Shown: one piece after another, positions 1-7,114 of the stretch
Numbering within the stretch: position 1 is the stretch's first letter
How the letters are laid out: each line of letters begins with the position of its first letter
DNA from: JACVRW01 sp963716215
GTDB taxonomy: Bacteria > Actinomycetota > Thermoleophilia > Solirubrobacterales > Thermoleophilaceae
Assembly (NCBI GenBank): GCA_963716215.1
Contig: OY970298.1
Location: 1,054,001-1,118,000 of the forward strand
Direction: 5' to 3'
Length of the DNA stretch: 64,000 nucleotides
Made by a program: the position numbers and the translations under genes
The notes under the pieces: model-generated
The model's input: the letters and a program-made list of their open reading frames with translations, nothing else
Database searches by the model: none
What the model was told of the DNA's origin: nothing

Positions 1-2
1 CT

Positions 3-683
3 GCGCAGCCGGCCGAGCCGGCTGCTTCGCGCCTCGAAGCACCCGAGGGCGGCTGGAGCTCCCTCAAGGTCGACGAGCTCAAGGAGCAGCTCGAGGCCCG
101 CGGCTTGCCGAAGTCGGGCAAGAAGGACGAGCTGATCGCCCGGCTGGAGGAGCACGACTCCACGTCCGACGAGGGCGGCGTCGCCGAAGAGGTCATTCCC
201 CCGGAGGAGCCCGCCGAGGAGCCGAGCGCCGAAGAGGTGGCGGCCGAGGAGCCGTCCAAGCCGGCGCGCCGACGCGGCTCCGCGGAGACGGGGACCCCGA
301 GCACGAAGAAGGCAGCGCCGCGCCGCCCCGACGGCGAGATCGTCGTGCGCGCCCGCTCGCGCTACGTGCGCACCGCGCCGCGCAAGGCGCGCCTGGTGAT
401 GGACCACATTCGCGGCAAGGAGGTCGAGCAGGCGCGCGCTCTGCTGACCCACGCCCCGCGCGCCGTGGCCGAGGACATCTTGAAGCTGCTCAACTCCGCG
501 ATCGCCAACGCCGAGTCGGCCTACGAGCTCGGGCCGGATGAGCTGCGGATCATGAAGGCCTTCGTCGACGAGGGCCCCACGATCAAGCGCTACCGGCCGC
601 GGGCGCTCGGGCGCGCCACCCCGATCAAGAAGCGCACGAGCCACATGACCATCGAGCTCACGACCACAGCGAACGGGAGGTAG
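3..683 (+). CDS. rplV: 50S ribosomal protein L22 with SAP-like N-terminal extension (5' end outside window)
   Basis: The reading frame is open to the left edge of the window, so the true start is not visible; 226 residues can be read. The last 115 or so residues are a complete L22, which lines the peptide exit tunnel of the large subunit (RSRYVRTAPRKARLV, then GPTIKRYRPRALGRA and the basic C-terminus). In front of it is a SAP-like helix-turn-helix module (LKVDELKEQLEARGLPKSGK, visible residues about 20-50) and an acidic E/A/P-rich linker. An internal TTG at 105 would give a 192-aa version that cuts the SAP module in half, so it is unlikely. The stop is 5 nt before rpsC. The L22 identity is certain; the role of the extension is unknown. 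Confidence 0.93.
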   Translation, partial: AQPAEPAASRLEAPEGGWSSLKVDELKEQLEARGLPKSGKKDELIARLEEHDSTSDEGGVAEEVIPPEEPAEEPSAEEVAAEEPSKPARRRGSAETGTPSTKKAAPRRPDGEIVVRARSRYVRTAPRKARLVMDHIRGKEVEQARALLTHAPRAVAEDILKLLNSAIANAESAYELGPDELRIMKAFVDEGPTIKRYRPRALGRATPIKKRTSHMTIELTTTANGR

Positions 684-688
684 CCGCC

Positions 689-1543
689 ATGGGCCAGAAG
701 GTTCATCCGGAAGCTCTGCGGGTCGGCTACATCCACGACTGGAAGTCGACCTGGTTCAACGAGAAGGAGTTCTCCGAGTACTTGATGGAGGACATCGGCA
801 TCCGCGACCACATCGAGAACAAGCTCGCGCATGCCGGTCTGTCGACCATCACGATCAAGAAGAACAAGAACGAGGTCGAGGTCAACATCCACACGGCGCG
901 GCCGGGGATCGTGATCGGCAAGTCCGGCTCCGAGGTGGACGCCCTGCGCAAGGAGCTCCACCGCATGACCGGCAAGGCGGTGAAGGTCAACATCCTCGAG
1001 ATCAAGCGCCCCGAGCTGGACGCCAAGCTCGTGGCTCAGTCGATCGCCGAGCAGCTCCAGAACCGCGTCGCGTTTCGCCGCGCCATGAAGCGCGCGCTGA
1101 CCAGCGCCATGCGCTCGGGCGCCAAGGGCGTGAAGATCCAGGTGTCGGGTCGCCTCGGCGGCGCCGAGATGGCGCGGACCGAGGGCTACTCGGACGGTCG
1201 CGTGCCGCTGCACACGTTGCGCGCCGACATCGACTACGGCTTCTACGAGGCCCGCACCACCTTCGGCCGCATCGGCGTGAAGGTCTGGATCAACAAGGGC
1301 GAGATCATGCCCAAGGGATTCGCGCAGGACCTGACCGAGCTCGAGGCGCCCCAGGCCGTGGGCCCGGGTGGCGGTGGCCGCGGCGGTCCCGGTGGGCGTG
1401 GTCCCGGCGGCGCCGGCCGCGGTCCGGGCGGCGGAGGCCGCGGTCCGGGGGGCGGTGGCCGCGGACCTGGTGGTGGCGGTCGCGGTGGTCGCGGCGGCCC
1501 CGGCGGCGGCCAGGGCGGTCCCCCTCCGGGAGGCAGGCTCTGA
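689..1543 (+). CDS. rpsC: 30S ribosomal protein S3 with Gly/Arg-rich tail
   Basis: S3 sits at the mRNA entry channel of the small subunit. The 284-aa product starts MGQKVHPEALRVGYI and has the KH domain with a GKSG loop near residue 73, followed by the S3 C-terminal domain ending near residue 220. Residues about 225-284 are an almost pure Gly/Pro/Arg tail that is not part of the S3 fold and makes the protein longer than the usual 210-240 aa. The stop overlaps the ATG of rplP by one base, which indicates translational coupling. The identity is certain. Confidence 0.97.
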   Translation: MGQKVHPEALRVGYIHDWKSTWFNEKEFSEYLMEDIGIRDHIENKLAHAGLSTITIKKNKNEVEVNIHTARPGIVIGKSGSEVDALRKELHRMTGKAVKVNILEIKRPELDAKLVAQSIAEQLQNRVAFRRAMKRALTSAMRSGAKGVKIQVSGRLGGAEMARTEGYSDGRVPLHTLRADIDYGFYEARTTFGRIGVKVWINKGEIMPKGFAQDLTELEAPQAVGPGGGGRGGPGGRGPGGAGRGPGGGGRGPGGGGRGPGGGGRGGRGGPGGGQGGPPPGGRL

Positions 1544-1962
1544 TGCTGCAGCCGAAGCGAGTCAAGTGGCGCAAGGAACATCGAGGCCGCATGCGCGGCA
1601 ACGCCAAGGGGGGCACGCGCGTGGAGTTCGGTGAGTACGGACTGAAGTCGCTCGAGCGCGGCTGGGTCACCAACCGCCAGATCGAGGCGGCGCGAATCGC
1701 GATGACGCGCAAGATCAAGCGCGGCGGCAAGGTCTGGATCAACATCTTTCCCGACAAGCCCTACACGCAGAAGCCGGCCGAGACCCGCATGGGCTCCGGC
1801 AAGGGCTCGCCCGAGGGCTGGGTCGCCGTGGTCAAGCCGGGGCGGGTCATGTTCGAGCTGTCCGGAGTGCCGGAGCCGCTGGCGCGCGAGGCGATGCGAC
1901 TGGCCGGCCACAAGCTGCCCGTGAAGACGAAGTTCGTCCATCGCGAAGGCGGTCAGGGATGA
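1543..1962 (+). CDS. rplP: 50S ribosomal protein L16
   Basis: The 139-aa protein opens MLQPKRVKWRKEHRGRMRG, the classic L16 N-terminus, and has normal family length. L16 binds 23S rRNA near the A-site tRNA elbow. Its ATG overlaps the stop of rpsC and its own stop overlaps the ATG of rpmC by four bases, so the three genes are translated as a coupled block in the S10 operon order. Confidence 0.97.
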   Translation: MLQPKRVKWRKEHRGRMRGNAKGGTRVEFGEYGLKSLERGWVTNRQIEAARIAMTRKIKRGGKVWINIFPDKPYTQKPAETRMGSGKGSPEGWVAVVKPGRVMFELSGVPEPLAREAMRLAGHKLPVKTKFVHREGGQG

Positions 1963-2186
1963 AGTCGGTCGAGGTGCATAACCTTGAGGACGCCCAGCTG
2001 GTGGAGTTCGCTGACACCGCGCGCAAGGAGCTGTTCAACCTGCGCTTCCAGCACGCCACAGGGCAGCTCGAGAACACCGCGCGGCTGAGGGCGGCCAAGT
2101 CCGACCTCGCGCGTGCGCTCACGGTGGCGCGGCAGCGCGACATCGATGTCGACACGGAGATCCGCAGGCAGATTCGCAATGGCTGA
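1959..2186 (+). CDS. rpmC: 50S ribosomal protein L29
   Basis: This is a small helical protein of 75 aa at the exit-tunnel rim of the large subunit. The L29 signature is visible as a two-helix hairpin (ELFNLRFQHATGQLENTARL). The ATG overlaps the rplP stop in an ATGA arrangement, and the 3' end overlaps the start of rpsQ by 8 nt. Position and length match the family. Confidence 0.95.
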   Translation: MKSVEVHNLEDAQLVEFADTARKELFNLRFQHATGQLENTARLRAAKSDLARALTVARQRDIDVDTEIRRQIRNG

Positions 2187-2916
2187 GAACGAAGAGAACG
2201 TGAACGAGGAGCAGACGCCGGAAGAGGCGGCCGAGGAGGCCGCCCCGGAGGCTGCCGCGCCCGAAGAGGCTGCCGCGCCCGAAGAGGCGCCCGCCGAGCC
2301 GGAGGAGGCGCCCACCGAGGAAGAGGCCCCTGCTGAGGAGGCCCCAGCTGAGGAAGAGGCCGCTGCTGAGGAAGAGGCCGCTGCTGAGGAAGAGGCCCCT
2401 GCCGAGGAGCCCGCTCCCGCCGCTGCGGCGCCCGCCGCCGAGGAGGCCGAGCCCGAGGAGCGGCTGTCGCCAAAGGAGATCCGCCGGCGCGCGCGCTCGG
2501 CGCACACCGGCGAGGCCCGGCCGGCCCGTACGATCGAGGAGCGCGCCGCCGAGCGCGCCGAGCAGCGCAAACGCAAGGCCGCCCACCGGCGTGCCTACCG
2601 CTCGAAGGTGCGCGAGCGCCGCTCGGGTGAGCCCCGCGCCGAGGGCCTCGCCCCCGTGCCCAAGGACAAGGTGAGCCTCAAGGTGCGGCAGGGCATCGTC
2701 GTCTCCGACAAGGCCGACAAGACGATCACCGTGCGCATCGACAGCGCGCGCCAGCACCGCATGTACAAGAAGATCGTTCGCAGCAGCTCCACGCTGCACG
2801 TTCACGACGAGAACAACGAGGCGCATGCCGGCGACACCGTGCGCGTGATCGAGAGCCGGCCGCTGAGCCGCACCAAGCGCTGGCGCCTCGTAGAAGTGCT
2901 GGAGCGCGCCCGGTGA
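2179..2916 (+). CDS. rpsQ: 30S ribosomal protein S17 with ~160-residue acidic/basic extension
   Basis: The S17 fold occupies only the last 85 residues (from KDKVSLKVRQGIVVSDKADKT to the end), and S17 alone is normally about 80-90 aa. The 245-aa product begins at ATG 2179. A longer reading from 2113 would lie inside rpmC and is rejected. Residues 1-97 are almost entirely Glu/Ala/Pro in tandem EEAPAEE-type repeats, and residues 100-150 are strongly basic. S17 binds 16S rRNA in the body of the small subunit. The gene overlaps rpmC by 8 nt and its stop overlaps the GTG of rplN. The function of the extension is unknown. Confidence 0.93.
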   Translation: MAENEENVNEEQTPEEAAEEAAPEAAAPEEAAAPEEAPAEPEEAPTEEEAPAEEAPAEEEAAAEEEAAAEEEAPAEEPAPAAAAPAAEEAEPEERLSPKEIRRRARSAHTGEARPARTIEERAAERAEQRKRKAAHRRAYRSKVRERRSGEPRAEGLAPVPKDKVSLKVRQGIVVSDKADKTITVRIDSARQHRMYKKIVRSSSTLHVHDENNEAHAGDTVRVIESRPLSRTKRWRLVEVLERAR

Positions 2917-3281
2917 TCCAGCAGGAGTCCAGGCTGAAGGTGGCCGACAACACCGGCGCCCGCGAGGTGCTCTGCATCCGCGTTCGGGGCGGCAGCCACC
3001 GCCGCTACGCCGGCGTGGGTGACGTGATCGTGTGCACGGTCAAGCAGGCGATCCCGCATGGCTCCGTCAAGAAGGGCGAGGTCGTGACCGCCGTAGTAGT
3101 GCGCACCAAGAAGCAGTTCGGGCGCGACGACGGCAGCTACATCGCGTTCGACGAGAACGCAGCGGTGCTGATCGACGCGCAGAACAACCCGCGTGGCACC
3201 CGCATCTTCGGGCCCGTGGCCCGCGAGCTGCGCGACCGGAACTTCATGAAGATCGTCTCGCTTGCGCCGGAGGTGCTCTAG
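2913..3281 (+). CDS. rplN: 50S ribosomal protein L14
   Basis: This is a 122-aa, full-length L14 (IQQESRLKVADNTGAREVLCI at the N-terminus). L14 is a beta-barrel protein at the subunit interface. It starts at a GTG that overlaps the rpsQ stop (GTGA). The next gene, rplX, begins 2 nt after its stop. Confidence 0.97.
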   Translation: MIQQESRLKVADNTGAREVLCIRVRGGSHRRYAGVGDVIVCTVKQAIPHGSVKKGEVVTAVVVRTKKQFGRDDGSYIAFDENAAVLIDAQNNPRGTRIFGPVARELRDRNFMKIVSLAPEVL

Positions 3282-3283
3282 CG

Positions 3284-3619
3284 ATGGGCGCCATCAAGGT
3301 CCGCAAGGACGACACCGTGCGGGTCATCGCCGGCAAGGACAAGGGCCGCACCGGCCGTGTGCTGCGAGTCGACCCGCGCAAGCAAAAGGTCTACGTCGAG
3401 GGCGCGAACATCATCAAGCGCCACACCAAGCCGCGCACGTTGCGCGACACCCAGCGCGCCCAGGAGCTCGGCGGGATCGTGGAGATGGAGGGTCCGATCC
3501 ACGTGTCGAACGTGATGCTGATCGACCCCGACTCCGGCGAGCCGACCCGGGTGAGCATCAAGCGCGACGGCGGCCGGCGCGTGCGCGTGGCGAAGAAGTC
3601 GGGCAAGGAGATCGACTGA
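3284..3619 (+). CDS. rplX: 50S ribosomal protein L24
   Basis: The 111-aa product has the KOW motif of L24 near the N-terminus (KDDTVRVIAGKDKGRTGRVL). L24 is an assembly initiator of the large subunit. The start is ATG 3284, directly after the rplN stop; the open frame extends further upstream only as a shadow inside rplN. Its stop overlaps the rplE ATG by one base. Confidence 0.96.
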   Translation: MGAIKVRKDDTVRVIAGKDKGRTGRVLRVDPRKQKVYVEGANIIKRHTKPRTLRDTQRAQELGGIVEMEGPIHVSNVMLIDPDSGEPTRVSIKRDGGRRVRVAKKSGKEID

Positions 3620-4374
3620 TGGAAGCCTCGGCACAGGCAGCAGTCCCGCCGCGGCTGAAGGAGCGCTACGAGCAGGAGATCCGCGGGAAGCTCCAGCAGC
3701 GCTTCAGCTACTCCTCCGTGATGGAGGTGCCGCGCGTCGAGAAGATCACCTTGAACATGGGCGTGGGCGAGGCCAAGCAGGACTCGAACATGCTCGACGC
3801 CGCCAAGGAGCAGCTGGCGACGATCGCCGGCCAGCAGCCGAACGTGCGCCTGGCGCGCAAGTCGATCGCCGCCTTCAAGCTGCGCGAGGGCATGCCGGTC
3901 GGCGTGAGCGTCACGCTGCGCCGCGCCCGCATGTACGAGTTCCTCGATCGCCTGATGTCGGTCGCGATCCCGCGGATCCGCGACTTCCGCGGGCTGAGCC
4001 CGCGCTCGTTCGACGGGCGCGGGAACTACTCGATCGGCGTGCGCGAGCAGATCATCTTCCCGGAGATCGACTATGACGCGATCGACCAGGTACGCGGTCT
4101 CGACGTGACGATCACCACGTCGGCCAAGACCGACGAGGAGGCCTATGCTCTGTTGCGCGAGCTGGGCATGCCGTTCTCCCGCGAGGGAGCTCCCGGCGAC
4201 GACTCTCAGGCGGAAGCCGACGCCGCCGAGGAGCAGCGCAAGGATGAGGCCCGTCAGCGGGCCGAGGCAGAGCAGGCCGCGCTCGAGGAGCTCAAGGAAG
4301 AGAACCCCGAGGCGTACGAGAAGCCGACGCCGTCGGAGGACGAGGCCGAAGAGGCTGAAGAGGCACAGGAGTAA
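3619..4374 (+). CDS. rplE: 50S ribosomal protein L5 with acidic C-terminal tail
   Basis: The L5 core covers residues 1 to about 188 (MEVPRVEKITLNMGVGEAK, RDFRGLSPRSFDGRGNYSIG) and binds 5S rRNA in the central protuberance. After GMPFSREG the chain continues for about 60 residues of Glu/Ala/Gln-rich, probably helical sequence. This makes the protein 251 aa instead of about 180. ATG 3619 overlaps the rplX stop. The next start codon (rpsZ) follows the stop with no gap. Confidence 0.95.
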   Translation: MEASAQAAVPPRLKERYEQEIRGKLQQRFSYSSVMEVPRVEKITLNMGVGEAKQDSNMLDAAKEQLATIAGQQPNVRLARKSIAAFKLREGMPVGVSVTLRRARMYEFLDRLMSVAIPRIRDFRGLSPRSFDGRGNYSIGVREQIIFPEIDYDAIDQVRGLDVTITTSAKTDEEAYALLRELGMPFSREGAPGDDSQAEADAAEEQRKDEARQRAEAEQAALEELKEENPEAYEKPTPSEDEAEEAEEAQE

Positions 4375-4560
4375 ATGGCAAAGACTTCACAGCGGGTCCG
4401 CCAGCAGCGCGGGTCCAAGTACAAGACACGCAACTACAACCGGTGCAAGCGGTGCGGCCGCCCGCGCGCGTATCTGCGCAAGTTCGGGCTCTGTCGCATC
4501 TGCCTCCGGGAGATCGCCCACGAGGGCATGATCCCGGGGCTCACCAAGTCCAGCTGGTAG
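4375..4560 (+). CDS. rpsZ: 30S ribosomal protein S14 type Z (zinc form)
   Basis: The 61-aa protein is the short zinc-binding S14, with two CxxC pairs (CKRC at 24-27 and CRIC at 40-43). Its length matches type Z S14 exactly. The gene starts at the base after the rplE stop and ends 2 nt before rpsH, in the standard spc-operon position. S14 helps form the head of the small subunit. Confidence 0.97.
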   Translation: MAKTSQRVRQQRGSKYKTRNYNRCKRCGRPRAYLRKFGLCRICLREIAHEGMIPGLTKSSW

Positions 4561-4562
4561 GT

Positions 4563-4958
4563 ATGCAGACCGATCCGATCGCCGACTTCCTGACCCGCAT
4601 CCGCAACGGGTTGCGCGCCGACCACGACGAGGTCGCGATGCCGGCTTCGACCTTCAAGGCCGAGCTCGCCCGCATCCTCGCGGAGCAGGGCTACATCGAC
4701 GGCTACGAGGTCGAGCCCGCCCGGGTGGGTCGCACCCTGCGCGTGACGCTCAAGTACACCGACAACCGCAAGCCGGTGATTCTCGGCATCGAGCGGCTGT
4801 CCAAGCCCGGCCGCCGGCAGTACGTGTCGGCCGGCCAGGTGCCGAAGGTGCAGGGCGGCATGGGCACCACGATCCTGTCCACGTCCAGAGGCGTGATGAC
4901 CGGTCACGACGCACGGCGCCAGGGTGTGGGCGGCGAGCTGGTCGCGAGGGTCTGGTAG
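4563..4958 (+). CDS. rpsH: 30S ribosomal protein S8
   Basis: This is a 131-aa S8 starting MQTDPIADFLTRIRNGL. It has the C-terminal signature STSRGVMTGHDARRQGVGGE, which contacts 16S rRNA helix 21. Length and order are normal. ATG 4563 was chosen because upstream frame extension would run through rpsZ. Confidence 0.97.
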   Translation: MQTDPIADFLTRIRNGLRADHDEVAMPASTFKAELARILAEQGYIDGYEVEPARVGRTLRVTLKYTDNRKPVILGIERLSKPGRRQYVSAGQVPKVQGGMGTTILSTSRGVMTGHDARRQGVGGELVARVW

Positions 4959-4960
4959 GC

Positions 4961-5494
4961 GTGTCTCGCATCGGAAAGCAGCCGGTCCCCGTGCCCGACG
5001 GCGTGGAGATCACGATCGAGCCCGACGTCGTGAAGGTCAAGGGACCCAAGGGCGAGCTCCAGGAGCGCGTGTCGCGCCAGATCGGCGTGGCCCACGAGGA
5101 CGGCGAAGTGGTGGTCACCCGCTCGACCGACCGCGGCGAGCACCGCGCGCTGCACGGCCTGACGCGCAGCCTGATCGCGAACATGGTCGAGGGCGTGACG
5201 AACGGGTACGAGAAGCGCCTCGAGATCCAGGGTGTGGGCTACCGCGCCCAGCTGCAGGGCAACAAGCTCGTGCTGGCGCTGGGCTACTCGCATCCCGTCG
5301 AGGTCGAAGCCCCCACCGGAATCGACTTCGAGGTGCCGCAGCCGACCCGCGTGGTCGTGCGCGGGATCTCCAAGCAGGCCGTGGGCGAGGTGGCCGCCAT
5401 CATCCGCAAGCAGCGCCCGCCGGAGCCCTACAAGGGCAAGGGCATCCGCTACGAGGGCGAGTACGTGGCCAGGAAGGTCGGTAAGCGCGCGTGA
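4961..5494 (+). CDS. rplF: 50S ribosomal protein L6
   Basis: The 177-aa product starts at GTG with SRIGKQPVPVPDGVEI and contains the duplicated L6 fold and the signature PPEPYKGKGIRYEGE. L6 lies near the factor-binding site of the large subunit. The stop overlaps the GTG of rplR by four bases. Confidence 0.97.
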   Translation: MSRIGKQPVPVPDGVEITIEPDVVKVKGPKGELQERVSRQIGVAHEDGEVVVTRSTDRGEHRALHGLTRSLIANMVEGVTNGYEKRLEIQGVGYRAQLQGNKLVLALGYSHPVEVEAPTGIDFEVPQPTRVVVRGISKQAVGEVAAIIRKQRPPEPYKGKGIRYEGEYVARKVGKRA

Positions 5495-5844
5495 GCGTCA
5501 AGACGAGGTCCCACTCGCGGCTGCGCCGCCGCCGCCGCGTGCGCGCCAAGGTGCAGGGCACCACGCAGCGTCCGCGCCTGTCGGTGTTTCGCAGCAATCG
5601 CGGCATCCAGGCCCAGCTGATCGACGACGTGCAGGGCCACACGCTGGCCGCCGTCAACTGGGTGGAGAGCGACCTCAAGTCGCTCGCCCGCATGGAGCAG
5701 GCCAAGCGTGCCGGCGAGCTGATCGCCGAGCGGGCCAAGGCCGCCGGGATCGAGGAGTGCGTGTTCGACCGCGGCGGCTACCGCTACCACGGCAAGGTCA
5801 AGGCCCTGGCCGAGGGCGCGCGCGAAGGCGGACTCAAATTCTGA
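5491..5844 (+). CDS. rplR: 50S ribosomal protein L18
   Basis: This 117-aa L18 binds 5S rRNA with its basic N-terminus (RSHSRLRRRRRVRAKVQGT) and has the conserved RPRLSVFRSN segment and the C-terminal FDRGGYRYHGKVKALA motif. It starts at GTG inside the rplF stop. A 24-nt spacer follows before rpsE. Confidence 0.97.
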   Translation: MSVKTRSHSRLRRRRRVRAKVQGTTQRPRLSVFRSNRGIQAQLIDDVQGHTLAAVNWVESDLKSLARMEQAKRAGELIAERAKAAGIEECVFDRGGYRYHGKVKALAEGAREGGLKF

Positions 5845-5868
5845 TGATCGCTACGGTGAGTCACCCAC

Positions 5869-6447
5869 ATGGCCTCTAGGGACAGGACACGCGACCGCGA
5901 CCGGGGCTCCGACCTGCAGGAGCGGGTCGTCGAGATCAACCGCGTCGCCAAGGTCGTCAAGGGCGGCCGCCGCTTCTCGTTCACCGCGCTGGTCGTGGTG
6001 GGCGACGAGAAGTCGCAGGTGGGCGTGGGCTACGGCAAGGCCAACGAGGTGCCGGTGGCGATCCAGAAGGGCGTCGAGCGTGCCCGCAAGGACCTCTTCA
6101 AGGTCCCGATGCACGGCTCCACGATCACGCACGAGATCGTCGGCGTGCACTCGGCGTCGCGCGTGCTGCTCAAGCCGGCCTCGGCCGGTACCGGTGTGAT
6201 CGCCGGCGGCGGCGTGCGCGCGGTCCTCGAGCTGGCCGGCATCCACGACGTGCTCTCCAAGTCGCTCGGCAGCCAGAACCCCATCAACCTCGTCAAGGCC
6301 ACGGTCAACGCGCTGCAGTCGCTGCGCGACCCGCGGCAGGTCGCCGAGCTGCGCGGCCTGACGGTCGCCCAGGTGCTCGGCTTGGACGACACCTCCGCGC
6401 CGGCCGAGGTCACGCCTCCCGCGGAGGCCGAGGAGACACCGGCCTGA
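5869..6447 (+). CDS. rpsE: 30S ribosomal protein S5
   Basis: The double-stranded-RNA-binding S5 N-terminal domain (LQERVVEINRVAKVVKGGRR) and the C-terminal domain (GTGVIAGGGVRAVLELAGI) are both intact. S5 contributes to decoding accuracy. The 192-aa length includes a short Pro/Glu/Ala tail. The stop overlaps the rpmD ATG by one base. Confidence 0.97.
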   Translation: MASRDRTRDRDRGSDLQERVVEINRVAKVVKGGRRFSFTALVVVGDEKSQVGVGYGKANEVPVAIQKGVERARKDLFKVPMHGSTITHEIVGVHSASRVLLKPASAGTGVIAGGGVRAVLELAGIHDVLSKSLGSQNPINLVKATVNALQSLRDPRQVAELRGLTVAQVLGLDDTSAPAEVTPPAEAEETPA

Positions 6448-6626
6448 TGGCCACGCTGCACATCACGCAGGTCCGCTCCGCGAACGGCTCGAACCGCAAG
6501 CAGCGCGAGTCGCTGCGCACGCTCGGCCTGGGCAAGATCGGCCGCAGCGCCGACCGCGAGGACCACCCCACGGTGCGCGGGCTGATCCACTCGGTCCGCC
6601 ACCTCGTGGAGGTGGCCGATGGCTGA
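6447..6626 (+). CDS. rpmD: 50S ribosomal protein L30
   Basis: A 59-aa gene sits exactly where L30 belongs between rpsE and rplO. The product reads MATLHITQVRSANGSNRKQR with the later L30 motif LRTLGLGKIGRS and the terminal RGLIHSVRHLVEV. It overlaps rpsE by one base at its start and rplO by 8 nt at its end. Length and motif match the family closely. Confidence 0.95.
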   Translation: MATLHITQVRSANGSNRKQRESLRTLGLGKIGRSADREDHPTVRGLIHSVRHLVEVADG

Positions 6627-7110
6627 GAAGGAACGCATCGGGTTGCACTCGCTCGCGCCCGCACGCGGTGCGCGCAAGAATCGCAAGCGGGTGGGCCGCG
6701 GCCACGGGTCGGGCACCGGCAAGACCTCGGGACGCGGGCACAAGGGCGCGGGCTCGCGCTCGGGCGCCAAGCAGCGCGTCCGCTTCGAGGGCGGGCAGAC
6801 ACCGATCCACATGCGCATGCGCAAGCTGCGCGGGCCGACGATGAAGAAGTCGATGCCCTTCGAGAAGTTCCGCACGCGCACCCAGCCCGTGAACCTGTCC
6901 GACCTCGAGGCGCGCTTCGACGCTGGCGCCGAGGTCACCCCCGCGTCGCTGCGGGAGGCCGGCCTGGCCACGCGGCGCGCGGTGCCGGTGAAGGTGCTCG
7001 CGAGTGGAGAGCTGACCAAGGGGCTCACCGTGCACGCGCACGGCTTCTCGAAGACCGCCCGCGAGAAGATCGAGGCCGCGGGCGGGACCTGTCAGCTGAT
7101 CGAGGACTAG
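6619..7110 (+). CDS. rplO: 50S ribosomal protein L15
   Basis: The 163-aa L15 shows the Gly/Arg/Lys-rich N-terminal extension (KRVGRGHGSGTGKTSGRGHK) that penetrates 23S rRNA, and the C-terminal globular part ending in AGGTCQLIED. It starts at ATG 6619 inside rpmD and ends 4 nt before the GTG of secY. Confidence 0.97.
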   Translation: MAEKERIGLHSLAPARGARKNRKRVGRGHGSGTGKTSGRGHKGAGSRSGAKQRVRFEGGQTPIHMRMRKLRGPTMKKSMPFEKFRTRTQPVNLSDLEARFDAGAEVTPASLREAGLATRRAVPVKVLASGELTKGLTVHAHGFSKTAREKIEAAGGTCQLIED

Positions 7111-7114
7111 CTCG

